Shown one piece after another: positions 34,399 through 46,333 of a stretch of 64,000 nucleotides of DNA (the first letter of the stretch is position 1; each line of letters opens with the position of its first letter). The translations under genes were made by a program, and so were the position numbers. Source of the stretch: Alnus glutinosa (lineage: Eukaryota > Streptophyta > Magnoliopsida > Fagales > Betulaceae); NCBI RefSeq assembly GCF_958979055.1, contig NC_084886.1:38646154-38710153 (forward strand). The letters are read 5' to 3'. The notes beneath the pieces are model-generated. The model was not told where the DNA came from. It did not search any database and worked only from the letters and a program-made list of their open reading frames with translations.

Positions 34399-34803
34399 GA
34401 GTAATGCTATTTAATAGACTATAGACTGTTATACGACTGTCATATACTTTGATAATGTGACAGTAAAAATCAGTCATTAAATCAACGCTTATATAAAAGA
34501 AAAGAAAAAAGATCGAGTTGATTTTCACTATTATGTCATTTCAATTATAACGACTCAAGAAAAAACGCAAGCTACATCTGCGCTATCACCCCAAACAGAC
34601 TGGTAAATTTGAAGATTCCTTATAATCTCTTATAAAGTCCAGTTTCACCTAGTGACTAAGTAATGTGAGACTTAATTAACACTCATGCATGACTATCTTT
34701 ATAAGCTAACTACTCAATGAGGACTGCTCCTCATCTTTCCAATATAGGACATGAGTGTTACAGTATAATAATAGTATAACAGTCTACTAAATAACATTAT
34801 TTC
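34399..34803. mobile_element. MITE upstream of the phylloplanin-like gene
   Basis: Left end GAGTAATGCTATTTAATAGA and GACTGTTATACGACTGTCAT; right end ATAATAGTATAACAGTCTAC and TAAATAACATTATTT, the reverse complement with few mismatches. The inside (34635-34755) has LTR-like words (AATGTGAGACTTAATTAACA, CTTTATAAGC), perhaps from a second insertion. About 405 bp, no frame. Confidence 0.65.
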
Positions 34804-34889
34804 TTTTATATACGCATGCATAGAGAGCATTATCTGATTTAATGTCAGAGAAATCGGCTGCAACTTGGCCATGCAGCATTTCTGAATCC

Positions 34890-34896
34890 TATAAAA
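34890..34896 (+). promoter_or_regulatory. TATA box of the phylloplanin-like gene
   Basis: TATAAAA in CCTATAAAATGG, about 107 bp before the start codon, giving a leader of about 80 bases. A CATGCA (RY-type) word lies about 80 bp further upstream. Confidence 0.55.
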
Positions 34897-35002
34897 TGGT
34901 TACATGGACAGCAATATTTCTACAAGTCAGTTGTGAAAAAGCAAGACTCACTGAAATATAATAGTAGTGATTCTTGTCTAGGAATTAATAGATCGACCAG
35001 CC

Positions 35003-35889
35003 ATGGCCTTGAAATTAGCTCTCTTTGTTTTCCTTATGATTTCTGCGGTGGCAGCTCCGCTTGCTGGAGCCCAATCCGGGCTCATAAGTGGTCTCCTTGG
35101 TCTGATTCGCATCAATGGGACCGTGTTTTGCTCTATTGATGCCAATATAGGTGCTAATGGTGCAGTTTTCCCAAGTAAGTTTTCTCAATATATATACATG
35201 TGAGGTTCTAAATAAGGTATTTTTAATTTTAATACACTAACATGATAAATTTTTATAGTAAATATGAGAATAGTTTTAAAAAAAAAAAAATTGCTTAAAA
35301 ATCTTTCTTCTCGTTTTGTAGTACAAAATTTAAAACAATAGAACCTGGTACGTGATGATGATGATATGTAATCAAGCTAATTAAAACAAAAAATAAAGTG
35401 TAGAAAGGGCAAATAGAAATATTGATAGAGCAGAAGAGATAAATTAATTATTGGATAATTAATTATGTTTTGGTTATTATTAATTAAAAAAAATGCTAGC
35501 TATTTTTAGGTATTCTTAATTTATTTCTCGATAGGCCTTTTAATGCTATTTTTCACGATGTTTTTTTTTTGTAATGTTTACATGCAATTATATATATAGA
35601 TGCTCTAGTACAACTGCAATGTGGAGGTGGAAATGCTGTTTCTAGTACAACAACCAACGGTGCCGGAGTGTTTTCGATGCTGTTGGATCCTCTACAGTTT
35701 CTTCTCTCCTCGCTGTTGACCGATTGCAATCTGGTGGTTAACACACCCCTCTCCACCTGCAACGCCAAGCTTCCTGCTCTCGGGGTCTTGAGGTCGCCCT
35801 TGCAGCTCATAGGGAACACCATTCTCGGCGGCCTCCTTCGTGTCGCCAACGTTGTTCCAACTGGCTTCCTATTCGCTCCCACAACTTGA
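35003..35889 (+). CDS. Phylloplanin-like secreted surface protein
   Basis: Two exons, 35003-35174 and 35600-35889, joined across a 425-bp GT-AG intron (CCCAA|GTAAG, ATATAG|ATGC) give 153 aa. Residues 1-23 form a signal peptide (hydrophobic LALFVFLMISAVAAPLAGA, then Gln-Ser). The mature part has four Cys (43, 65, 100, 111), an NGTVFCS start, a TTTNGAGVFS middle and a NTILGGLL...PTGF end, the layout of phylloplanins and related Ole e 1-like proteins. Phylloplanin of tobacco is a leaf-surface protein released by trichomes that inhibits oomycete or fungal spores; that this copy does the same is inference. The alternative is a general Ole e 1-like cell-wall protein. A TATA box sits at 34890. No damage is seen. 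Confidence 0.88.
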
Positions 35890-37087
35890 TCATCATCAGC
35901 AGTAATTAATACAAGGATATAATTAAGCTTATACATGAATAAGGTCCATTGTATTAATGACTAGCTAGCATATATATATATATATATATATATATAGATA
36001 TATAGTATTTTCCTTAATTTCCAAGTAGCAGTCCTAAGAATTCTCTCTTTTATGATTATGAAGGTAATTGGCATCCAATTAACTGCTGCCCATATTATAT
36101 AAAATAAAGCCTTTTCTATGAATTTGTATGAAAAATATCGATCCCTTCAATATGGGATTTTATAATCGATCTATCCACGCGCAAATTTCCCAATCATGAT
36201 AATTATGTTACGTACGAAAATTCAATGATGCAAATATGTTATCACAAAATTTGGACTCATCATTTGTGGATTTCGTCCGACTTTAATTCATGCTCAAAAA
36301 GGTTACTCAATTCGTTGCCACAAGGTTAACTAAGAGGTAATTTGATCAACTAGGATGATGCAGAATGTTAGGGAATTTCCCGCCAATACTGTTGAAGATA
36401 GGGGGAATAGAGTAAGGGTCCACAGCGGCAAGCAAGGTAAGTCTCAGTGGAGGGAAACCCACTTCATTTAATATCTTTGTCTTATTAATCGATGGCCAGC
36501 CGCCACCACTTAGGAAAAGCAAGAGCTACAGTGAGAGTTGACCACTTGAGTCCGCCGGAAAAATTAATTAAGGAAAAGAAAGGCATCTGCAGGTAATAAA
36601 TGATGGTACAAAAAAAAAAAAAAAAAAAAAAGACAGACATATAAAAATGTAGTATTTTTTCTTTTTACAAGCATATAAAAAAGAACAACTCTCTCTCTCT
36701 CTCCTAAGTTACAAAAAGTCATTCTTTCTTCCGGTGAATTTATCCTAACTTGATCGTCGGAGGAGGCGTTGCCGGGACACCCCCGACGACCCTTTGTTTT
36801 GCAGAATCCTTGAAGAAGCTTCATTCAACATTTGTTCTTCCCAGAAGGTCCGAAGTCCAGTGTCAATCTGGGATCAACACGTCACCAAGCTAAAAATCCA
36901 TTTAACAGAAAATGCACGACATAATATTTTGTCTCAAATAGCTCATTTTGTTAAATTATAGCTTAATTAATTAACGATATGTTATGTTAAATCAATTAAC
37001 TAATGTCATATTATTCTCATTTAACATGTTATGTGCTAGCTATAAGTATGCGACACATTTACTTTAAATTACAAATATATCATAAGC

Positions 37088-37126
<39 letters not shown>

Positions 37127-38655
37127 AAAGAAAAGAAAAGAAAAGAAAAAAGAAGAAGAATAAGAAGAATTTGTCCGACCACCCCTAATTTGGTGAAGGG
37201 GTTCACCCTCGGGCATTTGGTGAGAAGGGGTGACCCCTTATATATGAAGATGATCAGGGCCAACAACCTCAATCCTGTGAACAACAATGACCCCTCTCAA
37301 AGGAATGGCGACTTCTATCTATGATGGAAATTATCTTATATACCAATTAGGGTGGTTGGTTAGCTCTTTATTTAATTTATATTTATAATTTAAAGTAAAT
37401 GTATTATATGATATATACTATTGACATATATATGACATCTTAGCAAGACCCACATGGCATCAATTAATTGGTCCAACATGGTATGTAATTGATAAATAAG
37501 TTGACGGAAAAACTTATTCGAAATTAGAAGAAATTAAACTTAATTAATAATACTACTTTTTACATCTATTTATTATATTCGTTGTCATAACATGTTTGAA
37601 ATACTTATAATGTTAACTACTTAAAAAAAGAAAAAGAAAAAAGAAAAAAAAATATATATATATATAAATTACTTAAAACACATCATATCAGTCAATATGA
37701 TGTAGTTGTAATAAATAAATGTAAATTATAGCACTGTTACTAAAAAATTAAATTGAAATGGCAAACAATGGAATTGATTTTTTTTTTTTTTTAATAAGAC
37801 GTTATATAGAACGTGGAAGCTCTCCACTCTCCAACGCAGGTGGCCAAGTTAGGAGGCATGATTGCATGGAGAAAGTGACCGGTTATTGTCCTTTGAGTGT
37901 AGTGATTGTGATTGTGATTTACTTGTTTGCTAACTTTAGAATTGGAGGTGGTCGTCGCGCGCGCCATCCTCTCTCGCACGGCACATCACACCTAATTTCT
38001 AATCTATCTTGTAGGATATAGAAACCATCGACGGCCAGACGTGATCCCTGCATTAACACAAAAAGAGGAAAATTTGCAAAAAGATTTCTCGGATTAAGGA
38101 GTTTTTTTCTTTTCTTCATAATAGTAAAAGAATAGAAGATTGTTTATTGTAAGCAAAGAAGGCTTCGTTTGGCCACCCCTCCTTTTATATTGGGAGGGAA
38201 TATTTTTTTTAATGATAGTAAAATGTGATTGATATAATATAAAGTCGAAAGAATTTATATAAAAAAATAAAAAAATTATATTATAATAAATTTTTTTATT
38301 TAAATAGTATTTAAAAAGTATTGATATAATATAAAAATTAAAAATATTTTGAAGTGAAAAGAGATTGCCAAATGGGCCTTAAACTTTTGCCGAATAATGT
38401 CAAAAATAAAAACGATAATGTTTAATCAGGAAGATAAAGCTAAATGAAGAGACCCATGAGATGAGACCGGAAAACTAGGCCACCCACCAACGCCACAGTA
38501 TCAGACTTTGTTGAATTAACTTGAATACCCATAAAATAAAACCACGTGTGGAGCCGACAGACGGCCATTTGAAGACCCGGCGCTCTTCGTTTAGAAGAAA
38601 GCCACTGAAAAGCACTTTCTCTTCTTTCTAGAAAAGCCCCTGGACTTTTGCCATC
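35890..38655. other. AT-rich spacer
   Basis: No gene recognised. Contains the phylloplanin-like 3' end, TA repeats (about 35972-35996), A-runs (36607-36631, 37092-37124), a piece with GGGGTGACCCC words like element C (37170-37240), and a GCGCGC word at 37957. Short frames here are low-complexity and unsupported. Confidence 0.6.
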
Positions 38656-38942
38656 TATATATAAAGCAACGCAAAACCCTAGTTTTCTCTACGCCAGTCG
38701 CCAGAACAGAGAGAGAGAGAGAGAGAGGGAGAGAGGAGCTGCTGTGGAAGTTGTGTTTGTTTTATCTGCTTGGGGAAGTCATTCCAAGCAAGAAGACAGC
38801 TTCTGCAGCAGCGAGGGGGAAGTTAAATAAATAAAAAAATAATAAGATGGGTCGCTCTCCCTATCTCTCTCTCCCGGTCTAAGCTAGCTTCTCGCTGCTT
38901 CCATTGCAGATGGTCTATCCCTATCCATCCATCCATCAACAG
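38656..38942 (+). promoter_or_regulatory. Promoter and first exon of an unidentified transcript
   Basis: TATATATAAA at 38656-38665 is followed at once by a telo-box-like AAACCCTA (38674-38681), a GAGA-rich leader (38706-38735) and a strong donor site CAACAG|GTGAGT after 38942. TATA, telo-box and purine leader are a usual plant promoter arrangement. The last start codon, at 38910, gives an 11-codon frame (MVYPYPSIHQQ) open to the donor in phase 0. Several earlier ATGs open short frames that stop. No downstream exon could be assigned, so the gene is unknown; a non-coding RNA or pri-miRNA is possible. Confidence 0.45.
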
Positions 38943-39290
38943 GTGAGTTTACACGAAACGAAACAGTTCTTTTTGTTTATTCTGTCTTTTCCTTTATTTC
39001 CATTAAATGGGATATTTCTGTTTTGTCATATCAGATTAGCCCTTGATTGACCTGAAATGAATGGTGATCATCCTTTCATTACACGTTTCCACCTTTGATT
39101 TTGACCTTTTCCGCATCAAATACGTACACTGCTAACCACAGATACTACACTGTGAGATTAGATGCTTGACCAGTCCGTCCACTTGTCGAGGGCAGATAAG
39201 CTAGCTGCCTTAACATAGATTTTTTATATCTGAATTATTAGCTATTAATAAGAGAGTATTAACGACAATCTTATTAAAACCCATCTCATT

Positions 39291-39339
<49 letters not shown>

Positions 39340-41280
39340 AAAGTCTAAACTAACGGAATAAAAAAGTAAAAAGTAATTCGATTATCTAAATTTTTAAAAA
39401 ATAAATTAAGAAAAATTACTGTAAATGCTCTGACAAATTACCAAGTCCGAATCTTGGTTACAGTGTAAAGCTTTTCTTTTTGGGATGTCACATAATCAAA
39501 TCAAATGCTTAATTATTTATTTATTTTTCATTGGGATGATAACTTCGTGGTCCCGCGAGTTGCACGACCCAACCGAACCAAACCTAGCTTGTGTTTAATA
39601 TGTTAGTTATGTGCATGTCTTCGTATGATCGTCTCTTTGTTTTTTTTTTTTTTTATTCTTCTAAAATTAAAATTAATGTCTCTTAAAATCATAATTAAAT
39701 TTATGATAAATTATTATTGAATTTTGATTAAATGATAATTTTAAGAACCACATCAATTTTAAGATGATAAAAAAAGAATAAAGATATGATACGACATAGC
39801 AGTACTTATACTATTATGGTATGAAATTATACACGAACTATAGTTATTCAATTAAACAAAAATCTGGGCTCATTTGTTATTATTTTTAGGATTTTTTTTT
39901 TACTTTAATTTTTAGTAAAAAAAAAATTAACAAACAATTTAATACATAAAATACTCACAAACACTCAAAACTATTTTTATGTTTGTGTCAAATCAGCTCC
40001 ATAGATTTTGAAGTTTAAAATGACAAATTTAAGTGAGATATTTTTTTATATTTAAATATTAATTAAATAATGTTTATTTTAATTTAATATATATATTTAT
40101 TTATGTTACACTTATTATTATTATTATTTTGTTTTGTTTTTTGGGTATGTCTTAAAACTTAAAAGGCAAAGTAGCAAAAGACATTTAAGGTATATTAAGG
40201 TTTGACACTATGAGGTAATTGATATTTTTTTTATCATTAACTAAGAATTTGTTATTAACACAATTAACCCCGTAGACAATTGTGAATATTGACTGTAATT
40301 TTAATTATCTGTCTCTTTATCCTTAAGTTTCTTATTTAATCATATAATTGTTCTCGTACATATGAAACTCATTTATTTTTGTATATAATTATTATAATAA
40401 CTATGTATCAAAATGCCCTAGCCAGACACCGAGAATAATAACTCTATTAAATCCATCTTGAAGAAAAATTTATTATTCTTTAAATAAATGACTCTTTTTT
40501 TTTTTTTTTTGATAAGTAAAATAGAGCCAAAGGAAAACAAGAACTATGAACTACAGGGATAGCCTAATTTTCACATATGATTTTATCAAATTCTTTAGTT
40601 GTTGCAAAAATTGTGAGAAGGGGCTTACTTCACATATTTTAAAGGTCAGTGTTTACTATACTTGTTGAGACCGTGGACTCATACATTTACTCAAAAAGTC
40701 GTAAATTCAATTGAGGTAATCATAAAACCATATGCAATGAAGTATGAATAAATTCCTAGAACCAAAACACATGCCCGTAGCATATCTCCAAAATCTGAAT
40801 GGTACACTTTGATTGCTCGTTGGTTTGCGGATAAAAAGCAGTACTAAAATTCAGCTCTATACTCATTTCCTTCGTTATAAAAATGGTAATTAGAAGTAGA
40901 ACAGTAGAATCGAACTGATACAACCTAAAAGACAATTTTTTGAGGTGGGTTAGTTTCGGATCTTAACTTTTGCAGAATCAAATCACCCAAAACCGAGTTG
41001 CATGATTGCATCCCGACAATAAGCTAGCGGATTAACTGGCTATTAATGGATAAGAAATATGTGACATCCATTCATCAACAAAATTTGTCAAGTTAATGAC
41101 CGATAGAAATTTTGAAAGATCGATTAAGATATACAAGTAAAATATATATATATATATATATATAGTTGACTTGGTCTACACGTCTATAACACCCATTCTT
41201 CATTTACTTATTAAAATATTTTACTTTCGCTTAAGAAATCAATATTTCAATATATATATATATGTAATGCAATGTTGTAA
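38943..41280. other. AT-rich spacer or first intron of the 38.6-kb transcript
   Basis: No exon recognised. Holds a poly(A) run (39294-39335), a T-run followed by GATAAGTAAAATAG (40497-40528) resembling an inverted SINE tail, and TA repeats (41143-41163). Confidence 0.5.
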
Positions 41281-41293
41281 AGGATATGGAATC

Positions 41294-41551
41294 ATGTCAT
41301 CGTGGGGTTGGACAGGCGAGGTTCTGCAGTCGTATCACATGAGTGTGTGTCGGCAAGCTTTGGTACTCGGAGGGTCTGGGTGTGGGTGTGGGTGTGGAGA
41401 AGAGAAGGCTGCGATTAGAGAAGAGTCTGGAGCCGCTTCGGCGTGGGGTCCGGGCTACTACAGGCCAATCAATCATAGAGCCGTGATTGTCGATTCATGC
41501 AGTGGAGCTTCGAGAAATGGTGTGTTGAACCATCCGGTGAGACCGCACTAG
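41294..41551 (+). CDS. Possible small protein or exon, unrecognised
   Basis: A frame of 85 codons starting MSSWGWTGEV and ending NHPVRPH. It lies in an island of higher GC (about 41300-41550) unlike its AT-rich surroundings, which is the reason for listing it. It contains an alternating Gly-Cys run made by a GTGTGG repeat. No family was recognised. It could be a downstream exon of the transcript starting at 38656, a non-coding RNA or chance. Confidence is low. Confidence 0.2.
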   Translation: MSSWGWTGEVLQSYHMSVCRQALVLGGSGCGCGCGEEKAAIREESGAASAWGPGYYRPINHRAVIVDSCSGASRNGVLNHPVRPH

Positions 41552-43499
41552 ACAACTGAGGAATGAGAGGATCCTGTGCTGTCCTTTGGACTTATTGTCG
41601 AACCCACGTTTCTTTTTATCATATGCCTTTGAATTTTCCCTTGGTCATCAATGCTCGAAGACCCACTACTATGCTTCCTTTATATATTATTATTATAATA
41701 ATAAGAATAATAATAATGGCGTCTCTGTCTTTTATCACATTTAATTCTTAATTTGTTTATGTTATCAGAAAAAAGTCTTAGAAAATTCTGTCATCGGTGA
41801 TGTACTGGTTGCCTCAAAACTGGTAGGATTGAATTATACAAATGATGTAACACGTAGCTGAAAATAATTTGACAAAGGCAAGCTTATTATGAATAATGCA
41901 GGTTAAACTTAATCATCATGGAATTTCAAATTATAATTAATATTAAAAAAAAATGATTGTTGGAGAAAGAATATTTAAATTAAATAGTAAAAGTAGATAG
42001 TTAAAATGCTAATAAGCTGAATGTAGGTATTTTGAAAAAATTTACTATGTTATGAGCATAATTAATGTTTCGTGCTCTTATTAATCTTGACGGCAGTCCA
42101 GCTGTGTGTCAAAAGAGTTGAGGAAACGAAGAGTATCAGTAATAATAGAGGCAATTCTTCGATTGGTGATGGGGTGAGGTTTTTGAACGCTATGTATAAG
42201 TATAACTGATAAAGAATTTCCCTCAAGGAGGAGGTGCTGACAATGCAGTGCTTTGGTTGATTTTACTGCATAGAGGGTGGTAGGGTAGTTTACTATCGTG
42301 TAGTAACTTGTAATTTCTCAAGTCACGTGGGCCACATTCTGTGTTGTTGTTTTGTGGTTCTCTTTTAGCCACGTTTTGTCTCTCCTTTAATTAGCTTTTT
42401 GGAAAATATTTATCCTTAGAGAATTAAAGAGAATATTTATCCTTCTTTATTGTGTACATCGTGGCTTTGGGTTTTGAGTGGTTTTCTCTCTACTATTTCT
42501 TGTACACCCCCCTTCTTTATATTGAATTTTGCCTAGATTGTTCTTTTGCTATTCTATTATGTTCTGCATAACACAATCTTGACGACTTATATGATTGGGT
42601 TATTTGCTATTCTATTCTTAGTTTGTGTCACAACAGTTAAAGCATGCATCTCTTTCAATTGGATCACACGAGGGACCTAATGTGGTTGAGGCAAAGAATA
42701 TATATGATCAACCCTACAGAATTAGTGCCTATGACAGCAAAAGCTGAATGAGAGGTGCAAATAGCTGCATCAAACCATGCATGCTTCTTAATCATTTTGA
42801 ACATCTTCAATCTTATAATTGTAAACATGACAAGATCCAAATATGGGTAAGAATGTAATTAAGGGATATATGTGGACACCATTATCACTTTTCACTCATA
42901 AATATGACTTATATATTCGTAAAATTATTGTGTAAGATAAAGTTTTCGTAACATTAAAAGTTAATTGTTTGTCAACTTGTACGTACTCTAGTCCGGTACG
43001 GTAGTTGTTGGTTAAGTAAATTTACTGCTTCATCCAGAAAACATGATGCAAGTCACATCCCATGAATTCGGCAAGAGATTATTCTGATTTTATCACAGTA
43101 AATATGGCAAGAGATCTTGTAAATTCTAAGAATATAAAACTACTGAAATATATGGGCATTACTTAAAGAAATTTAAATATATGGGGGTCCATTTGATGGG
43201 ATTCCCATATGGCCATATCAATATATATTGGCTTAATTTGATTATTGATTATTAGTTATTAGTTATATGTTAATAAAGGTTGTTTTGGGTTGTTATATTT
43301 ATCGAAAGCATTTTCCATTGATACTGTTTACCTCTAATAATCTACAGTCTACTAAAATTATAACCCAAAATAGGAAACAAATATGGAGAAGGCCTTATTG
43401 AATTCATAGTTAATCACTTCATTACCGTTGAACTCGCCCATCTCTCCCCTTCCCACAGAAAGGCCCTCCTCCTTCGAAGTCAGTGTTGCCGGGGTAGAG

Positions 43500-44345
43500 A
43501 GGTTTTTGTACCCTTGGTCTTCTTTTTTCATGTGTCAAAATATGTTATGTTGTAATTTTTAGATTTAGGGTTGAGTCAATATCCAAAGGCAGATTAAGGA
43601 AGGTTGGAATTGAAGTTTGAAACCGTTTAGTTGATAGCTTGGTCGAAGCTCGTTCGACCGAATCAGTGTATCCAATCCCAATACTAAAACCTGAGACGCA
43701 CAATCAAAGGGTCGATCAAAGCTAATTCGAACGAGTTGCTGCAAATTGCTTCCATACTTAAACCCGAGAGCCTCGGTCGAACTTCATTCAACCAAAGGGA
43801 TAAAATTAGAGGTGAATTAGTGAAACTCTAATGGTTCGATCGAACGAACTTAAACTTGGTTCGACTGAATTAGTCGCCTGAGAGTTTTAATTGTAACATA
43901 ATTAACCTAAAAGCCTTAATTTTCTCACATTCTATATAAGTCTCATAAGCCACAATTTTCATAACCCTAAGAGGTGATTTTTTATTATTATTCTTGAAGA
44001 GGTTTTTAAACACCCTTGAGCCTTAAACCATTTACTCCTTGAGTTTCATGGTTTAACCCTATAAAAGCCTATAGAGGTTTATTCATCATGGTAATTCCTA
44101 TAGAAGAATGTCAAAACTTATGAGTCATTACAATGAAAGGTAAACGGACATGCAAATTGAGTTTTGAGAGTTACAAATGTTTTCTACGGAGGTCAATTTA
44201 TCTTCGTCACCAAATCTCTGTGTCTATTTTATTTTCTGCTTATCTTAATTATGATGACGGTAATCGTAGTGATTTGGTTGATCAATAATATTCTATATGT
44301 TTAAAAACAACTTGGCCGGGGTCTAAAGCATATTGCGCCAGTTAA
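43500..44345 (+). repeat. Possible degenerate gypsy LTR
   Basis: GGTCGAAGCTCGTTCGACCG, GGTTCGATCGAACG and GGTTCGACTG words recall the GTCGATCGATCG motif of the 6490-7740 LTR. A TATA box, TCTATATAAGTCTC, lies at about 43931, and ATTGCGCCAG near 44331 could be a decayed primer site. No second copy or target duplication is seen. Confidence 0.3.
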
Positions 44346-45149
44346 TAGCCCTCATAACAAATACTAATTAAATAGCAATGCCAACTAGCTAGCTTAATTA
44401 ATGTTTAATCATATTTTGGACACCTATATTCCTTCTTCACACGTTAGGACATGTTCTTCACTAACTACTGACCAAAAGATTCAAAGCCATTTTGCTTCCA
44501 TTAGGTCTAAGTATGGTTCGATATCCGATGCTTGGAATTTATTGAGCTTTTTTGCCATTTATTCTTAGTAAAACAAAGTGTGGTTGAAGTTTTTCCCGAC
44601 TTGCCTGTCGTGACTTGTAAATTTTGATTGTATTTTTTCATCTTTTTAATAATATTACAAGATCACTTAAAAAAAAAAAAAAAAATGTGTTATCTTCAAT
44701 ATTCTAATCGAGTTATTCTCCTCTTTCACATCCAAGTCTTGTGGGTTACATGGCCAAAGGAAAATCAAAGCCCCGTGAGTGAAAAGTACAAATATCATTG
44801 TTCAAGTGTCCCGCAAAGCAGCTTTCTCCTGTCCCTTTGCAAATTGTGTACTTCAATCATAATTTTTCTATTTATATAACAAAAAAAAAAAAAAAAAAAG
44901 GATTTCTTTTACTTTAAAGTCTCCAATTTTTCCTTTAGACATCATGAAACTAATTGTTTTGTTTGTTGATGTGTTTGAGTGTATTTTTTTTTTCTTGTTT
45001 TTATCTAGAATTTTTTATTTTTTATTTTTTTTTTAATTTTTTTTTTATTTTTACGTTGTATGTTAATATTTTTGTTTGAAAAAAGAAAACAAAAATCTTA
45101 AAAGATAGAGTCAATTGGTTTATAAGTAGAATTCACATTTAAAAATTGA

Positions 45150-45460
45150 GTTGCAAGGATAGGGTGACCAAGAGCTTATATACATATGATTAAGATTGCA
45201 TTTAAACCGTGTGAGACATTTAGGATCGTAACATACCACAATGCTTTTGAATCTGATCGGCCCACCCTATCTCTCATAGGTTGATCTGTTCGTGACTAGA
45301 ATCCGTAATGTGGTGCTTGGCTTTAATACCAAATAGTACAAACTTTGGGTAGTACTCTCCCTTAAAAATAAATCGGCTTCCAATGAGAAGGTGTTCAAGA
45401 GTTTATACAAATATAATTAAAATTATACTTAAGCCATATAGGACATTTAAAATTGTACTT
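45150..45460 (-). mobile_element. Degenerate TRIM-like element
   Basis: Two related direct repeats, AGAGCTTATATACATATGAT ... GTGAGACATTTAGG (about 45168-45233) and AGAGTTTATACAAATATAAT ... ATAGGACATTTAAA (about 45398-45460), flank GGCTTTAATACCA (45319-45331). On the minus strand that reads TGGTATTAAAGCC, close to the Met-tRNA primer site TGGTATCAGAGCC. LTR-primer site-LTR order on the minus strand with no coding space suggests a decayed TRIM. Confidence 0.5.
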
Positions 45461-46333
45461 GTCATCTCTATAGTCTCCGTACATTGCCTAATGTCCCCCT
45501 CGCAGTCACCTAACAAATTTAAGCATTTAATTGATGTTTTAATAAATTTTTTAACCGTGAGACTCAACATTGAAATATTTAAATGAAATTGAGTAAATTG
45601 TATTGTCATGATTCAAATCCAGAATCTCTTCTATAATTCCATCTCTATCATTTGGTTAGTAATCTATTCCATGGTAATCTATTCTTACTTATTTACTGAA
45701 TTACTGAAAAGTTATTACTTATTTATTGAATTATCCATCAGATACATTGATGGTTAGAGATATTTTGAATAGACAAAAATGGTGATATCTTCAAGCCTTG
45801 TACAACTGTTGAAGTAGCTGGCAGACATAACGAACGGTGAGATACCCATTACATCTATTGTCTACATCGTTAATTAAATGATCCCTGGACTATCTTAACT
45901 CTACTACTAAGTACTAAATTGGAGCCATTGAATAGAAATTATATGTTCCAGTGTGTCTAGTTCCACCATTACCAAACATGTGTGTGCATGTGAAGAGGGG
46001 AACAGTTGACCATCTCCATCTAATTAAAGAAACACACATATCTTTTGCCATAACATCGATCACAAAGTGCAAAAATTACAAAAAAAGCACAACAAAAATA
46101 CAGATTCTAACACAAGCCCAACAAATAGGTAATCAATCGACTGTGCCACCCTCCGTAGGAATGATATGAAAATGGAAAAAGAAAGAGAAAAGAAGATTGA
46201 AGAAGACTAGTGTTACATTACTAATGGAGTATCCATATTCCATAGATCGAAACCAACAGAGATAGATATAGAAATGGAGTGGAAATATTAGACAAGTAAA
46301 ACATGTAGTAGTAGTAGTGTGTATTAATCTTCT

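Larger units (their letters stand above)
41552..46333. other. Spacer with degenerate repeats
   Basis: No gene recognised. An LTR-like stretch is listed at 43500-44345 and a TRIM-like one at 45150-45460. Otherwise AT-rich with T- and A-runs (44668-44684, 44880-44899). Confidence 0.6.

Noticed and set aside
41480-41510. Possible miR171-like word (AGAGCCGTG within a longer match)
   Set aside because: Only about nine bases in a row match, mismatches follow, and no stem partner is nearby.
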